Made by a program: the position numbers and the translations under genes. Below are positions 51,330 through 59,949 of a stretch of 64,000 nucleotides of DNA, in pieces. A model generated the notes under the pieces. The model ran no database searches. It was not told the DNA's origin and saw only the letters and a program-made list of their open reading frames with translations. Source of the stretch: Chloroflexota bacterium (lineage in GTDB: Bacteria; Chloroflexota; UBA6077; JACCZL01); the NCBI GenBank assembly GCA_030447245.1, contig JAUJPG010000001.1, positions 270,338-334,337 of the forward strand. The letters are read 5' to 3'. Each line of letters opens with the position of its first letter. Position 1 is the first letter of the stretch.

Positions 51330-52601
51330 ATGGAGTTTCCGCGCGCGCCTCTACCCAGAATGGTTCGCGTTCGCCAAACGCTTCCGGCAGAGCACATTTC
51401 TGATGTCGCCCTGGCGGTTCGGGAAGCGCTGACCCGAGGTGACTTCGGCCAGCGTGTGACCCGTGGGCAGCGGATCGCGATCACCGCGGGTAGCCGCGGG
51501 GTTGCCGACATCGAAGTGGTGATTGGGACAGTCGTGTCAGAGCTCCGCGCCCTTGGCGCTGAGCCGTTTATCGTGCCAGCTATGGGTAGCCACGGCGGGG
51601 CAACGCCCGAGGGGCAGCGAGCGCTTCTCGCGGAGTACGGAATTACCGAACGCGAGACCGGTGCCTCCGTTTTGGCGACCATGGAGACGGTCGTCGTCGG
51701 GGAGCTCGACGATGGCACGCCGATCCACCTGGATCGGAACGCGCACGAGGCCGACGGCATCGTGGTCGTCGGTCGGGTCAAGGCCCATACGGGGTTCCGC
51801 GGTGACATTGAGAGTGGGCTCTGCAAGATGACCGCGATCGGGCTTGGCAAGCAGCGCGGCGCAGAGACAATCCACGGGCGCGGGCTTCGCGAGACCATAC
51901 CCGCGGCCGCGAGGGTGACGTTGGGCACGGGCAAGGTCATTCTCGGACTCGCGCTGGTCGAGAACGCCGCCCACAAGCTCCACACGATCCGTGCTGCTGC
52001 CCCCGAGCAGTTTCACGAAACCGACAGTGAGCTCCTGGTCCTGGCCAACCAGCTTCTCCCGCGAGTGCCCTTCGAGGAGTTGGACGTGCTGGTCGTCGAC
52101 TAGCTCGGGAAGAACATCTCGGGCAGCGGGATGGATTACAACGTCGTTGGGATGTGGCGGAGGATTGGTGGCGACAAGCGCCCGCTGTACAGGCGGATCG
52201 TGGTCCTCGACCTCACGCCTCAGTCTGAGGGCAATGGGCTCGGGGTGGGGATCGCCGACTTCACTACCCGGCGCTTGTATGATCAGCTCGATCTGCAGAA
52301 GACTTATATGAATGGCCTGACGGCCGGCGCCCTGGACGCCATCCGGATCCCGGTAGTGCTCTCGGACGACCGAGAGGCGATTGAGGTCGCGCTCAAGTCG
52401 GCCAACCCTGGCGACCCTCCACGGATCGCCTGGATCAAGAACACGCTCGATCTCGCCGAGATGTTCGTCTCGGAAGGCCTGCTCCCGGAGGTTGAGCGCC
52501 AGTCGCGCCTGTCGGTGGTTGGTACGCCCGCGGATTGGTCCTTTGATGAGGCGGGGCGAGTGAGGCGATCAGAAGGCGTCGCAACCGTGTCCCGTGCCTG
52601 A
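51330..52601 (+). pseudogene. LarA/DUF2088-family racemase-like protein with an internal TAG
   Basis: 423 codons. Homologous to the nickel-pincer-dependent LarA superfamily (lactate racemase N-terminal fold). Seen: ITAGSRGVADIEVVI, PAMGSHGGATPEGQRALLAE, GRVKAHTGFRGDIESGLCKM (binding residues) and, after TAG 52101-52103 (codon 258), LGKNISGSGMDYNVVGMWRR through FTTRRLYDQLDLQKTYMNGL to the natural TGA. The TAG stands where the family has a Glu (VVDE-x-GK-ISG), one base from GAG. ATG 51330 has GGAGGAG. No larB/C/E maturation genes are near. Truncation would remove the second domain. Confidence 0.82.
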
Positions 52602-52623
52602 GACTGACGCTGCCGGACCCGAA

Positions 52624-53757
52624 TCAGCGCGCCGGTGTGCCGACCCGGGTGCCGGCTGAAGGCTGGATGATCGACGGCGGCCTGGGCAGATCCGCCGGCG
52701 CACCCGCGGGCGCGGGCGGAGCGGTGGCCTGCGGCGCCGATGTGGCACTGGCGGGCGGGACACCGGTCGGAGCAGCGGTCGCACGCGCACCAGGAGGCGC
52801 CGGGGTCGGCACTGAACCAGGCGATACGATGGCGCCAGCGACAATCCAGCCCGTCACCCCTGCCGAGTCGCGGACCTGCCTCCAGGTGCGGCCGTCAGCC
52901 TCGCGCTCGGATCCGAGCATCTCCACCGATGCTCCCTCGGCCAGGGTCTTCAGGACGCGTCCGCTATTCCCGGGCTCAGATCGGATGTTCGCGCCTTGGC
53001 CACCCGTGTTCCCGACTTGCCCGCGACCGGCCGACGGCTTCGCCGCCGCGGTCGCGGTGGCGGCTCGCACCGGCGTGGTTTGGGCAGCGCCCGCTGGTCC
53101 GGGCGCCGATTGGGCTGGGGCGGGTCCGGTTGTCGATCCGCTCGGTTCCGGCGGGGGCGGGCCCGATGCTGCCGACGCTGAGGACGGCGGCACGCTCCCC
53201 TCCGCGACCAGGAACTGGGCAGGCATCCAGCCGATCGTCCCTTCCGCGTCCCGCACATTGCGCCAGCGCCGTCCTTCCGCATCGCGGTCCGGACCGACCA
53301 TCGAGACGACGCGGCCTTCGGGGATCACCTTGAGCCGTTCCGCGGTCGTACTCGGCTCGGCACGAAGGTTTACGCCCCCGCCTTCGGCGTTGCCAACTTG
53401 AGCACGCTCGCCGAGGGGAGGGAGCGTGGCCGTACCGGACACGCCCGGGGTAGGGGTGGCGAAAATCGCGGAGATTGGCAGCGGGGTGGGGCTCGGACTC
53501 GCGAAGGCGGCCGGCTGTGGCGTGGGCACTGCGCGCGTGTCCGCTGGACGAGTCAAGGCGAGGATGATGAACACGAGACCGGCGGTAAGCGCGACCGCGG
53601 AGGCGGCGGCGAGGCCCAGGCCAATCAACTGGGCCCGCTGAATTGGCTGTCGATCACGGCCAGATGGCGCAATCGGCTGAGCTTGGACGCGCGAGCGGCG
53701 TCTCGTCTGCTCGTCGCCCGAGTGGATCATCTGGCGAAAGCGATCTCCCAGGCGCAT
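52624..53757 (-). CDS. Membrane-anchored double SH3-domain protein
   Basis: 377 residues. A basic cytosolic start of about 40 residues, one TM (IGLGLAAASAVALTAGLVFIILAL, about 44-67), then external: Pro-rich linker, SH3-type domain 1 (about 120-185, GNAEGGGVNLRAEPSTTAER ... WRNVRDAEGTIGWM), Pro/Ala/Ser linker, SH3-type domain 2 (about 248-312, GNTGGQGANIRSEPGNSGRV ... WRQVRDSAGVTGWI), and a Pro/Ala tail. Such domains bind wall peptides or glycans. ATG 53757 follows GGAGGGG. It is divergent from the glycosidase-like gene at 54028, which carries a similar SH3 domain. Confidence 0.8.
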   Translation of the reverse strand: MRLGDRFRQMIHSGDEQTRRRSRVQAQPIAPSGRDRQPIQRAQLIGLGLAAASAVALTAGLVFIILALTRPADTRAVPTPQPAAFASPSPTPLPISAIFATPTPGVSGTATLPPLGERAQVGNAEGGGVNLRAEPSTTAERLKVIPEGRVVSMVGPDRDAEGRRWRNVRDAEGTIGWMPAQFLVAEGSVPPSSASAASGPPPPEPSGSTTGPAPAQSAPGPAGAAQTTPVRAATATAAAKPSAGRGQVGNTGGQGANIRSEPGNSGRVLKTLAEGASVEMLGSEREADGRTWRQVRDSAGVTGWIVAGAIVSPGSVPTPAPPGARATAAPTGVPPASATSAPQATAPPAPAGAPADLPRPPSIIQPSAGTRVGTPAR

Positions 53758-54027
53758 GCGACCCCTCCGGCCGCTGCTGGCGCCGACTCGGCAGCCCTGC
53801 AGGCGGCGTCATTGTAACAGGGCGCAGGAGTGGAGCCGACGTCCCGAACGGTCGGCTCGGCGGCGCCCGCGGTGCCGCGGAGGCAAGCGTCGGCGCCCCG
53901 CGGCGTTGTACAACTGGACGCGGTGGTGCGGACCTGCCGCATCAGATGATCTCCATGGCTGGATACACAGCGTGCCGCCGCAGCCGCCGTGGCTCGCGGT
54001 CATTGCAGTCGCTCAAAGGGAGGACGT

Positions 54028-55458
54028 GTGGTCGGAATGGCTGCCCGTTGCATTGTCGCATTGCTCGTGCTCATGTCATCGGCCGAATGGGGAGTGCCAG
54101 CGTCCGCATCGTCCGCGCGAGCCGCCATGCCTCTGGCCCAGATCTCTTCGTTCTCCTATGGAGTGATCCTGGACACTACCAACGGCACGAGCATGCGGCT
54201 GGCGCGCGAGGCCGGCTTCACCCACGCCAAGATGGTGCTGTACTGGCCGCGGCTGGAACCGAGTCCCGGCCAGCTTCTCTGGCACGCGACCAAAGAGAAC
54301 GACCTCGACAACGTCATGAAGGCAGCCGCTGTCGAAGGGTTGGCGCTTGTACTCAGGATTGACGAGGTTCCGGGCTGGGCCGGAGGTTCGCCCGCTGGCG
54401 CGGATCTCGCGGCCGTAGAGCGGTTCTACGCCGAGCTGGCGCGCTACGGCCAGGGACGGGTGGTCGGCTACGAGATCTTGAACGAGCCAAACTTGCCGTT
54501 CGAGTGGGGCGGCCCTCCCGACGCGGCGGCGTACACCGCGTTTCTCCAGGCGGCTCACCGCGGGGTCAAGGCGACCGATCCGGGGGCGTTGGTGATTGGT
54601 GGGGGACCATCTCCGAACACTGGCGGCTACGGTGGCACGATTGAGGACCTGGATTTCCTGCATGGAATGTACGCCGCTGGGGCGCGCGGCTCCTTCGACG
54701 TTCTCGGTATCCACAACTACGGAGGCAACGTCGAGCCGGAGCGCGATCCGGCTGAGTGTGGGATCTGTTTCCGTCGGGCCGAGCTGTACCGCGACGTGAT
54801 GCTACAGCGGGGCGACGCGGCGACACCGGTCTGGGCAACGGAGTACGGCTGGCTGATGGACCCCGGCGGCTATCTTGGCCAGTACGACTGGATGAAGGTC
54901 TCGCCCGAGCAACAGGCCGACTATCTTGTGCGGTCATACCAATACGCCGCCAGGAACTGGCCCTGGTTGACTGGCGGCCTGCTTTCGAATCTGGACGCCA
55001 GCACATCGCCCTATCACACTGGTCCCGAAGACGGCCTGCCCTGGTTCGCCATCCTCAATCCGGACCACTCGACCCGGCCGGCGTACGAAGCCTTCAAGCG
55101 GATGCGCGCTGAGCAGATGGAGGCCGAGCGTCTTGCTGCGCCCGCACAGACCTCCCCGGCTGCGCCAGCCCAGGCCGCAGTCGCTGAGGCAGCTCAGGCC
55201 GCATTCCCTGCGAGCGGGGCAGATGGTACCCTCGGTCGACGAGAGTTCGTCCGGGTGGTCAACACGGACGGTCAGGGTGTCAGTCTGCGCCGCGAGCCGA
55301 GCGTGAGGGCCGCTCGCGTCACGGTCGCGCCAGAGGGTGCGCGGCTCGAAATCGTCGGCCAAAATCGGCAGGCCGAGGGCCGCGCCTGGTGGAACGTGCG
55401 GCTCCCGAATGGTGCCACCGGCTGGGTGGCGGCGGACTACACCGCGCCGGAAGAGTGA
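54028..55458 (+). CDS. Secreted glycoside hydrolase-like protein with C-terminal SH3 domain
   Basis: 476 residues: signal peptide (IVALLVLMSSAEWGVPASA), TIM barrel of clan GH-A type with YEILNEPNLPFEWGG (acid/base Glu after Asn) and VWATEYGWLMDPGG (nucleophile Glu), an Ala/Pro linker, and an SH3 domain (about 405-475, NTDGQGVSLRREPSVRAARV ... GATGWVAADY). It is a paralogue of the protein at 34281, which lacks the SH3 domain. The SH3 part likely ties the enzyme to the wall. GTG 54028 (four bases after GGAGG) or ATG 54037. The 3' end overlaps the convergent HAD gene by 22 bases. Confidence 0.8.
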   Translation: MVGMAARCIVALLVLMSSAEWGVPASASSARAAMPLAQISSFSYGVILDTTNGTSMRLAREAGFTHAKMVLYWPRLEPSPGQLLWHATKENDLDNVMKAAAVEGLALVLRIDEVPGWAGGSPAGADLAAVERFYAELARYGQGRVVGYEILNEPNLPFEWGGPPDAAAYTAFLQAAHRGVKATDPGALVIGGGPSPNTGGYGGTIEDLDFLHGMYAAGARGSFDVLGIHNYGGNVEPERDPAECGICFRRAELYRDVMLQRGDAATPVWATEYGWLMDPGGYLGQYDWMKVSPEQQADYLVRSYQYAARNWPWLTGGLLSNLDASTSPYHTGPEDGLPWFAILNPDHSTRPAYEAFKRMRAEQMEAERLAAPAQTSPAAPAQAAVAEAAQAAFPASGADGTLGRREFVRVVNTDGQGVSLRREPSVRAARVTVAPEGARLEIVGQNRQAEGRAWWNVRLPNGATGWVAADYTAPEE

Positions 55459-56285
55459 GGCCCGCGGCCGGACGGGGTGGCTCGGCCACCGTGTAGGGCC
55501 TCCTGCAGGGTTGGTAGATCACGGAACACGAAGTCGGGCTTGAGCGGCGAGCGCTCGACGTCGTCATGGGTCGAGACGCCGGTGAGGATGAGGATAGTGG
55601 AGATGCCGGCACGACTGCCGCCGAGGATGTCGGTGTCAAGACGGTCGCCGACCATCGCCGTCTCCCGTGGGGCGTGACCGAGGCGCTCGGCACCCATGAG
55701 CAGCATTGTCGGCTCCGGTTTGCCGATGATCAATGGAGCTACCTTAGTCGCCGCGGTGATCGCCGCCTGGATCGTCGCCGCGCCTGGAATGATTCCGTCT
55801 GGCATCGGCAGCGACGTGTCCGGGTTAGTCCCGATGAAGGCGGCGCCTTCCGCCACGGCTCGCACCGCCAGCGTGAGCTTGCGGTAGTCGAACGTACGGT
55901 CGAGCCCGACGACGACGTACTCAACGTCATCATCAACCAATTCGAAGCCAGCCTCGGCGAGTGCCGTCCGCAGTCCATCCTCGCCGATCGCGTACACGCG
56001 CGCTCCACCTGGCGCGTTGCGTCGCAGGTAATGGGCCGTCGCAGTCGCGCTGCCGAGTACGTCGTCTTCGCCCACGTTGATGCCCATGCCATCGAGCTTG
56101 GCGACGTACTGCGCTGGCGAGAGGGTCGAGTTGTTGGTGATCAGCAGAAATGGAAGGCCGTCGCGCCGCAGGTAGTCGAAGAACTCAACTGCGCCGGGCA
56201 GACGGTGGTCCCCGCGGTAGACGACCCCGTCGAGGTCGATCAACAGGGCTCGGACATGCCTGAGCGAGCGCGGCTCGGAGGTCAC
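55437..56285 (-). CDS. HAD superfamily (class IIA, NagD-type) phosphatase
   Basis: 282 residues. HAD motif I LLIDLDGVVYRGDHRLPGA (nucleophile Asp), motif II FLLITNNST, the C2 cap with VYAIGEDGLRTALAEAGF, motif III Lys in LIIGKPEPTMLLMG, and motif IV AMVGDRLDTDILGGSRAGI. Members hydrolyse small phosphate esters such as nucleotides or sugar phosphates. GTG 56285 overlaps the upstream stop by GTGA. It is the last gene of the glutaredoxin-DUF2085-DUF1461-HAD operon. Confidence 0.9.
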   Translation of the reverse strand: MTSEPRSLRHVRALLIDLDGVVYRGDHRLPGAVEFFDYLRRDGLPFLLITNNSTLSPAQYVAKLDGMGINVGEDDVLGSATATAHYLRRNAPGGARVYAIGEDGLRTALAEAGFELVDDDVEYVVVGLDRTFDYRKLTLAVRAVAEGAAFIGTNPDTSLPMPDGIIPGAATIQAAITAATKVAPLIIGKPEPTMLLMGAERLGHAPRETAMVGDRLDTDILGGSRAGISTILILTGVSTHDDVERSPLKPDFVFRDLPTLQEALHGGRATPSGRGPHSSGAV

Positions 56286-57031
56286 GAGCGGCCGGTCCAG
56301 AGACGGAGGATCAGCCCTGCTCCGGCAACCGCCGAGGCCTGGAGAACAGTCTGCACCGCGATTCGGGTGGTTGCGTCAAACCAGAAGGCTTCGGGGAACA
56401 GCATGATCAGGTAGTCTCGGTTTGGATCCAGGATCCACAGGTCATTGCTGAAGACCAGCAGGTGGAACTGGATGAAAAGCGCGCTGAAGTCGACGAGTGA
56501 CAGGCCGCCGAGTAATACGAGGATCCCGAAGGTCAAACCAGCGCTTGCCAGGCACACATTCGCGAACCCCGTGAGGAAACCTGGCCACCTGAACGCCAGA
56601 TCCGCGAGCGCTACGCCAAGAATCGCCGCTGCGCTCGCGATCTGGACGACGCGCACAAGATCGAACAGCTGCCGAACGTCGCGCATGTGCTCGATCTCGC
56701 GCTCGTTGAACAGGGGCCTGCGCCCACCGGGTAGGTCGACTTCAACCTGCAGGTCGGATTCACGGCCACTCAAGTAGTCGATGAGCGCGCGGGCAACCTG
56801 GCCGAGCTGGATCGTTGACAGGCCGGTCTGGCGCCCGACCTCATAGCGGGCAAACTCACGCTCGTAGAAACTGGCGTCGCCGGTGACCTGGAGGACGTTC
56901 GTCGTGATCAGCAGCAGCGGCACGGAGACCACAGCGAGGGCCATGCCGATCCAGCGTGTCCGACTCGGCAGGTCGGTCGGTTCGGCTGCATCAGTAGGAT
57001 GCGCGTCAGGATTGGACCCGGTCGCGGTCAC
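56282..57031 (-). CDS. DUF1461/TIGR01906-family integral membrane protein
   Basis: 249 residues with four or five TMs. Typical marks: VTGDASFYEREFARYEV, LGQVARALIDYLSGRE, PLFNEREIEHMRDVRQLFDL and FSNDLWILDPNRDYLIMLFPE; the external loop between TM1 and TM2 carries the conserved N-E-R-E-x-x-H-M. The family is unknown in function. GTG 57031 and the stop both lie in GTGA overlaps, so it is translated together with its neighbours. Confidence 0.85.
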   Translation of the reverse strand: MTATGSNPDAHPTDAAEPTDLPSRTRWIGMALAVVSVPLLLITTNVLQVTGDASFYEREFARYEVGRQTGLSTIQLGQVARALIDYLSGRESDLQVEVDLPGGRRPLFNEREIEHMRDVRQLFDLVRVVQIASAAAILGVALADLAFRWPGFLTGFANVCLASAGLTFGILVLLGGLSLVDFSALFIQFHLLVFSNDLWILDPNRDYLIMLFPEAFWFDATTRIAVQTVLQASAVAGAGLILRLWTGRS

Positions 57032-57660
57032 TTTCCGGTTGCCCCGGGATGCGCTGGGACACGGCCAATCTCACCCGAAGGGCTCGCGGCGCGTTTGGAT
57101 GCTCGACGTGGGCGTAGGATGCTGTCAACGCGCGGATAGGCCAACCAGACGCTTCCGAGCCCAAAAAGAAGGCCCGTGAGGGTGCGTAGCTCTACGGTGC
57201 TCTCTCGCCAGCCGAAGAGCTGGCTGAAACCGTCCAGCGCCATCGGCAGAGTCAACGCGAGATAGCCAGCTGGGCCGAGCGGGCTGATACGATCACGCAG
57301 GAGCACAAACGCGACTCCGCCAAGCAGTACCGCCAGGTAGATCGCGACGTCGCGCTCGCAGAACGCAACCTTGTAGCCTAGCTCTTGGTCACCCAGGAAT
57401 GCGAAGGCACGTTCGCTCCCGATGATCGTCCCGAGCTCCTCGATGCCGTATGTTGGGCGAGCCCCCAACACGAAGTACGATCGGAACGCCCACTGGTGGC
57501 ACACAACACCGTAGGCCGCGTAGATGATGTTGGCTGCTTCGGTGTGGCCGGTCGCGAGCAGGATCGGCGCGAGAAAAGGTAGGCCGACGAAGAGGCCGGC
57601 GGTCCCGTTTGCCCAGGCGAGCCAATGGCGCGCGGCGTAGGCACGCGCGGCTCCATTCAC
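57028..57660 (-). CDS. DUF2085 membrane protein
   Basis: 210 residues, about five TMs. Signature VVCHQWAFRSYFVLG (Cys-His-Gln), FCERDVAIYLAVLLGG (Cys-x-R-D) and PMALDGFSQLFGWRESTVELRTLTG, which define DUF2085. The conserved C, H, Q, C and D near the outer face suggest a metal or thiol site, function unknown. GTG 57660 overlaps the glutaredoxin-like stop (GTGA), which fixes the start although the frame is open upstream. Confidence 0.86.
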   Translation of the reverse strand: MNGAARAYAARHWLAWANGTAGLFVGLPFLAPILLATGHTEAANIIYAAYGVVCHQWAFRSYFVLGARPTYGIEELGTIIGSERAFAFLGDQELGYKVAFCERDVAIYLAVLLGGVAFVLLRDRISPLGPAGYLALTLPMALDGFSQLFGWRESTVELRTLTGLLFGLGSVWLAYPRVDSILRPRRASKRAASPSGEIGRVPAHPGATGK

Positions 57661-57908
57661 GCGCCGGCCCGGCGGTCGAGGATGGCACGCCAGACTCGTT
57701 CGCGGGTCGTCGGCCACTTCAGCAAGGCGCCTCCGACGATCTCGATAACCGGAATCTCGTACCGGAAGCGGGCGAAGAGCTCAGCGTCAGCCTCGATGTC
57801 CACCCGCAGCCAGTTGATTCGTCTCTCGGATGCCAGGCTCGTCAGGATCGCGGCGGCCAGTTCACAGAGGTGGCACGCGCGCTTGCTGTAGAGCACGACC
57901 TCGGTCAT
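57657..57908 (-). CDS. Glutaredoxin-like protein (DUF836)
   Basis: 83 residues. Thioredoxin fold with VVLYSKRACHLCELAAAIL (CxxC at 12-15, CHLC), DIEADAELFARFRYEIPVIEI (cis-Pro region) and GGALLKWP. Small dithiol oxidoreductase. ATG 57908. It is the first gene of a tightly coupled four-gene operon with two membrane proteins of unknown function, suggesting it supplies or removes electrons from a Cys-containing DUF2085 partner. Confidence 0.85.
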   Translation of the reverse strand: MTEVVLYSKRACHLCELAAAILTSLASERRINWLRVDIEADAELFARFRYEIPVIEIVGGALLKWPTTRERVWRAILDRRAGA

Positions 57909-58057
57909 CGGTACCGACCTGAGCCACGAGAGCGCTTGGCGCCGCCCGAGCGTTCGCCGCGAGATCTACTCGTGGCACATCGTCTTGCACTTCGGATCAT
58001 ACCAAAGGCTACGACGCCGCGGTCGACGACCACCTCAGTCCGGAGTCCTCCCCGGAG

Positions 58058-58366
58058 CTACGATTCGGACAGCGCTCGCTGGATGGTGGCGTCCCTCGCG
58101 CGGGCCGGCGCGGACGGAGTCGACAATTCGCCTAGCAGGGTCACGGTGCGGCGAAGGGTCGCCAAATAGGCAGTACAATCTGCGCAGCTATCCAAGTGAC
58201 GGCTGACCCGCTCCACCTCGCTGATGGCGAGCCCACCGTCCAGGTAGTCCGACAGCTGCGCCCGGACGGCTGGATGGTCACGCTCCGCCAAGCCTACCGC
58301 GCTAGGGGATCCTGCAGGCGCGTCAACATGCGCGCCCAGAACGACACCGTCGTGGGCCTGGCTCAC
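58058..58366 (-). CDS. Zinc-finger (zf-HC2) anti-sigma factor-like protein
   Basis: 102 residues. The core VRAQLSDYLDGGLAISEVERVSRHLDSCADCTAYL has the H-x3-C-x2-C zinc motif of anti-sigma factors. There is no TM after it, so it is a soluble ASD-type protein. GTG 58366 has GGGAGGAG seven bases upstream. It lies after spoVR on the same strand, while the only sigma factor in the window is 5 kb upstream, before prkA; they may be partners. Earlier starts are possible. Confidence 0.8.
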   Translation of the reverse strand: MSQAHDGVVLGAHVDAPAGSPSAVGLAERDHPAVRAQLSDYLDGGLAISEVERVSRHLDSCADCTAYLATLRRTVTLLGELSTPSAPARARDATIQRALSES

Positions 58367-58512
58367 TGCGCTCCTCCCAGGATTCGCCACACACAAAGGG
58401 CTGGAGTTTTGCAGGACTGGGGGACCTGAAACACCGCCCGTGTCGCGGCGACCCTGAGGTGCCAGCATCCGCGAGCCGATGCGTTGAGTATACCCCAGAC
58501 GTAGGCGGCGGG

Positions 58513-59949
58513 CTATCCTCCGCTAACCTGAGTCCGCAAGGCGATGTCGGCACAGCTCAAGACGGTCCTGTCACCGTCTCGGACCGTTTCCAGATGCACC
58601 GGCCGCCCCCAGAGTCGACGAACGAAGCGCAACGTCTTCTCCCCGTACTCCAGGTCAAGCTCGTGGCCCTCGAAGCAATGTTTCAGGTATAGCTCACGAC
58701 TGCCGCGATAATCGCCGTCCTGAACGATGATGTACGGCTGGCCGAAGTTCGTCATACTGGCGAGAATCGAGTCGCGGACGATCTCCCAATTCTTCTCCGC
58801 CACCACCCAGCGGTCGTGCTCCCGCCTATAGACGTACAGATCAAGGTCCTTGACCAGCTCCTCGGTCAGATAGTTGCGGAGGAAGGATGAATCGTCGTCG
58901 AGCTCACGGACCTCGAACACCTTGGCCCGCCCGCGGCTCATCCCCGGTCGCGGCGTGACGTGGTCGTCCTCTCCCTCGGTCGGCGGCTCGTCCCAGCGGC
59001 GCTCGATGTCCTCGAAAATCTTGAGGCCGACGTAGTAGGGGTTGATACCGCGGCCACCGGGCGCGAGGACGCCACTGTGCAGACGGGCGAACTCGAGGTA
59101 ATCCTGCTCTGGCAGGTCCAGCTCTCGCATGATCCGAAGGTGCCAATAGCTCGCCCAACCCTCGTTCATGATCTTCGTCTGCATCTGTGGAGCGAAGTAG
59201 CGTTGCTCGGCGCGCACCATCAAGATCACATCGCGCTCCCAATCCTCAAGGTCGGGCGCGTGATCTGCCAGGAACCGCAGAAGGTCCTTCTCCGGTTCGG
59301 CTGGGAAGCGCGTCTCTGGCGGAGGCGCCTCCGGCCGGGATGTGGCGCCGATGTACACTAGATCGTCGTAGGGCCCCACCCGATGCACGTTCTCGGGGCG
59401 GGCCGGAGTGGGGTCGCGCGGGTCGGGCGCGCGCTCGGCGCGCGAGGCCACGGGCGGTGACTCGACGTGCTCTTGGATCGACAGAACCGCGTCGAGCAAG
59501 CCCTCAACCGTCTCGCGCCCGTGCTCAAACTCGTAGCGGCGCATGCGTTCGGCATGGATGCTGACCGTCTCGAGCATTCCGCGGTTGGTGCGGCCGAAGT
59601 AGATGTTCTTCTTGAAGAAATCGACGTGGGCCAGGACGTGGGCCGCCACCAGGCTATTCTGAAGGACGCTGTTGTTCTCCAGGAGAAAGGCGTATGCGGG
59701 GTCGGTGTTGATGACGAGCTCGTAGATCTTGCTGAGTCCGTAGTCGTACATGGTCTTGATCTGCTGATACGCCCGGCCGTGGGTCCAATGCGAGAAGCGT
59801 CCTGGAATGCCGTAGGCTCCGAATTCATACATCATCGTCGCCGGCACCAGCTCGAAGTGAACTGCGTACGGATCAAGCCCGAACCCAACCGCCAGAGCGT
59901 GGATCTCGGCCATCCGCGACTCGAGCTGTTGCACCTCGGTCGCGCTCAT
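58513..59949 (-). CDS. spoVR: SpoVR-family protein
   Basis: 478 residues. Known from Bacillus cortex formation and, in non-spore-formers, from the PrkA-YeaH-YcgB stress set. Seen: MMYEFGAYGIPGRFSHWTHG, YELVINTDPAYAFLLENNSVL, AHVLAHVDFFKKNIYFGRTN, WERDVILMVRAEQRYFAPQM, TKIMNEGWASYWHLRIM and NPYYVGLKIFEDIERRWDE. ATG 59949 overlaps the yhbH stop by ATGA. It belongs to the operon prkA-yhbH-spoVR; biochemical function is not known. Confidence 0.93.
   Translation of the reverse strand: MSATEVQQLESRMAEIHALAVGFGLDPYAVHFELVPATMMYEFGAYGIPGRFSHWTHGRAYQQIKTMYDYGLSKIYELVINTDPAYAFLLENNSVLQNSLVAAHVLAHVDFFKKNIYFGRTNRGMLETVSIHAERMRRYEFEHGRETVEGLLDAVLSIQEHVESPPVASRAERAPDPRDPTPARPENVHRVGPYDDLVYIGATSRPEAPPPETRFPAEPEKDLLRFLADHAPDLEDWERDVILMVRAEQRYFAPQMQTKIMNEGWASYWHLRIMRELDLPEQDYLEFARLHSGVLAPGGRGINPYYVGLKIFEDIERRWDEPPTEGEDDHVTPRPGMSRGRAKVFEVRELDDDSSFLRNYLTEELVKDLDLYVYRREHDRWVVAEKNWEIVRDSILASMTNFGQPYIIVQDGDYRGSRELYLKHCFEGHELDLEYGEKTLRFVRRLWGRPVHLETVRDGDRTVLSCADIALRTQVSGG

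Noticed and set aside
39487-52103. Genome-wide reassignment of TAG (for example to pyrrolysine or Gln)
   Set aside because: Several genes end naturally at TAG (rho, the GT39 genes ending at 18077 and 22221, DUF2079), and the three affected residues would be Lys, Gln and Glu, not one amino acid.
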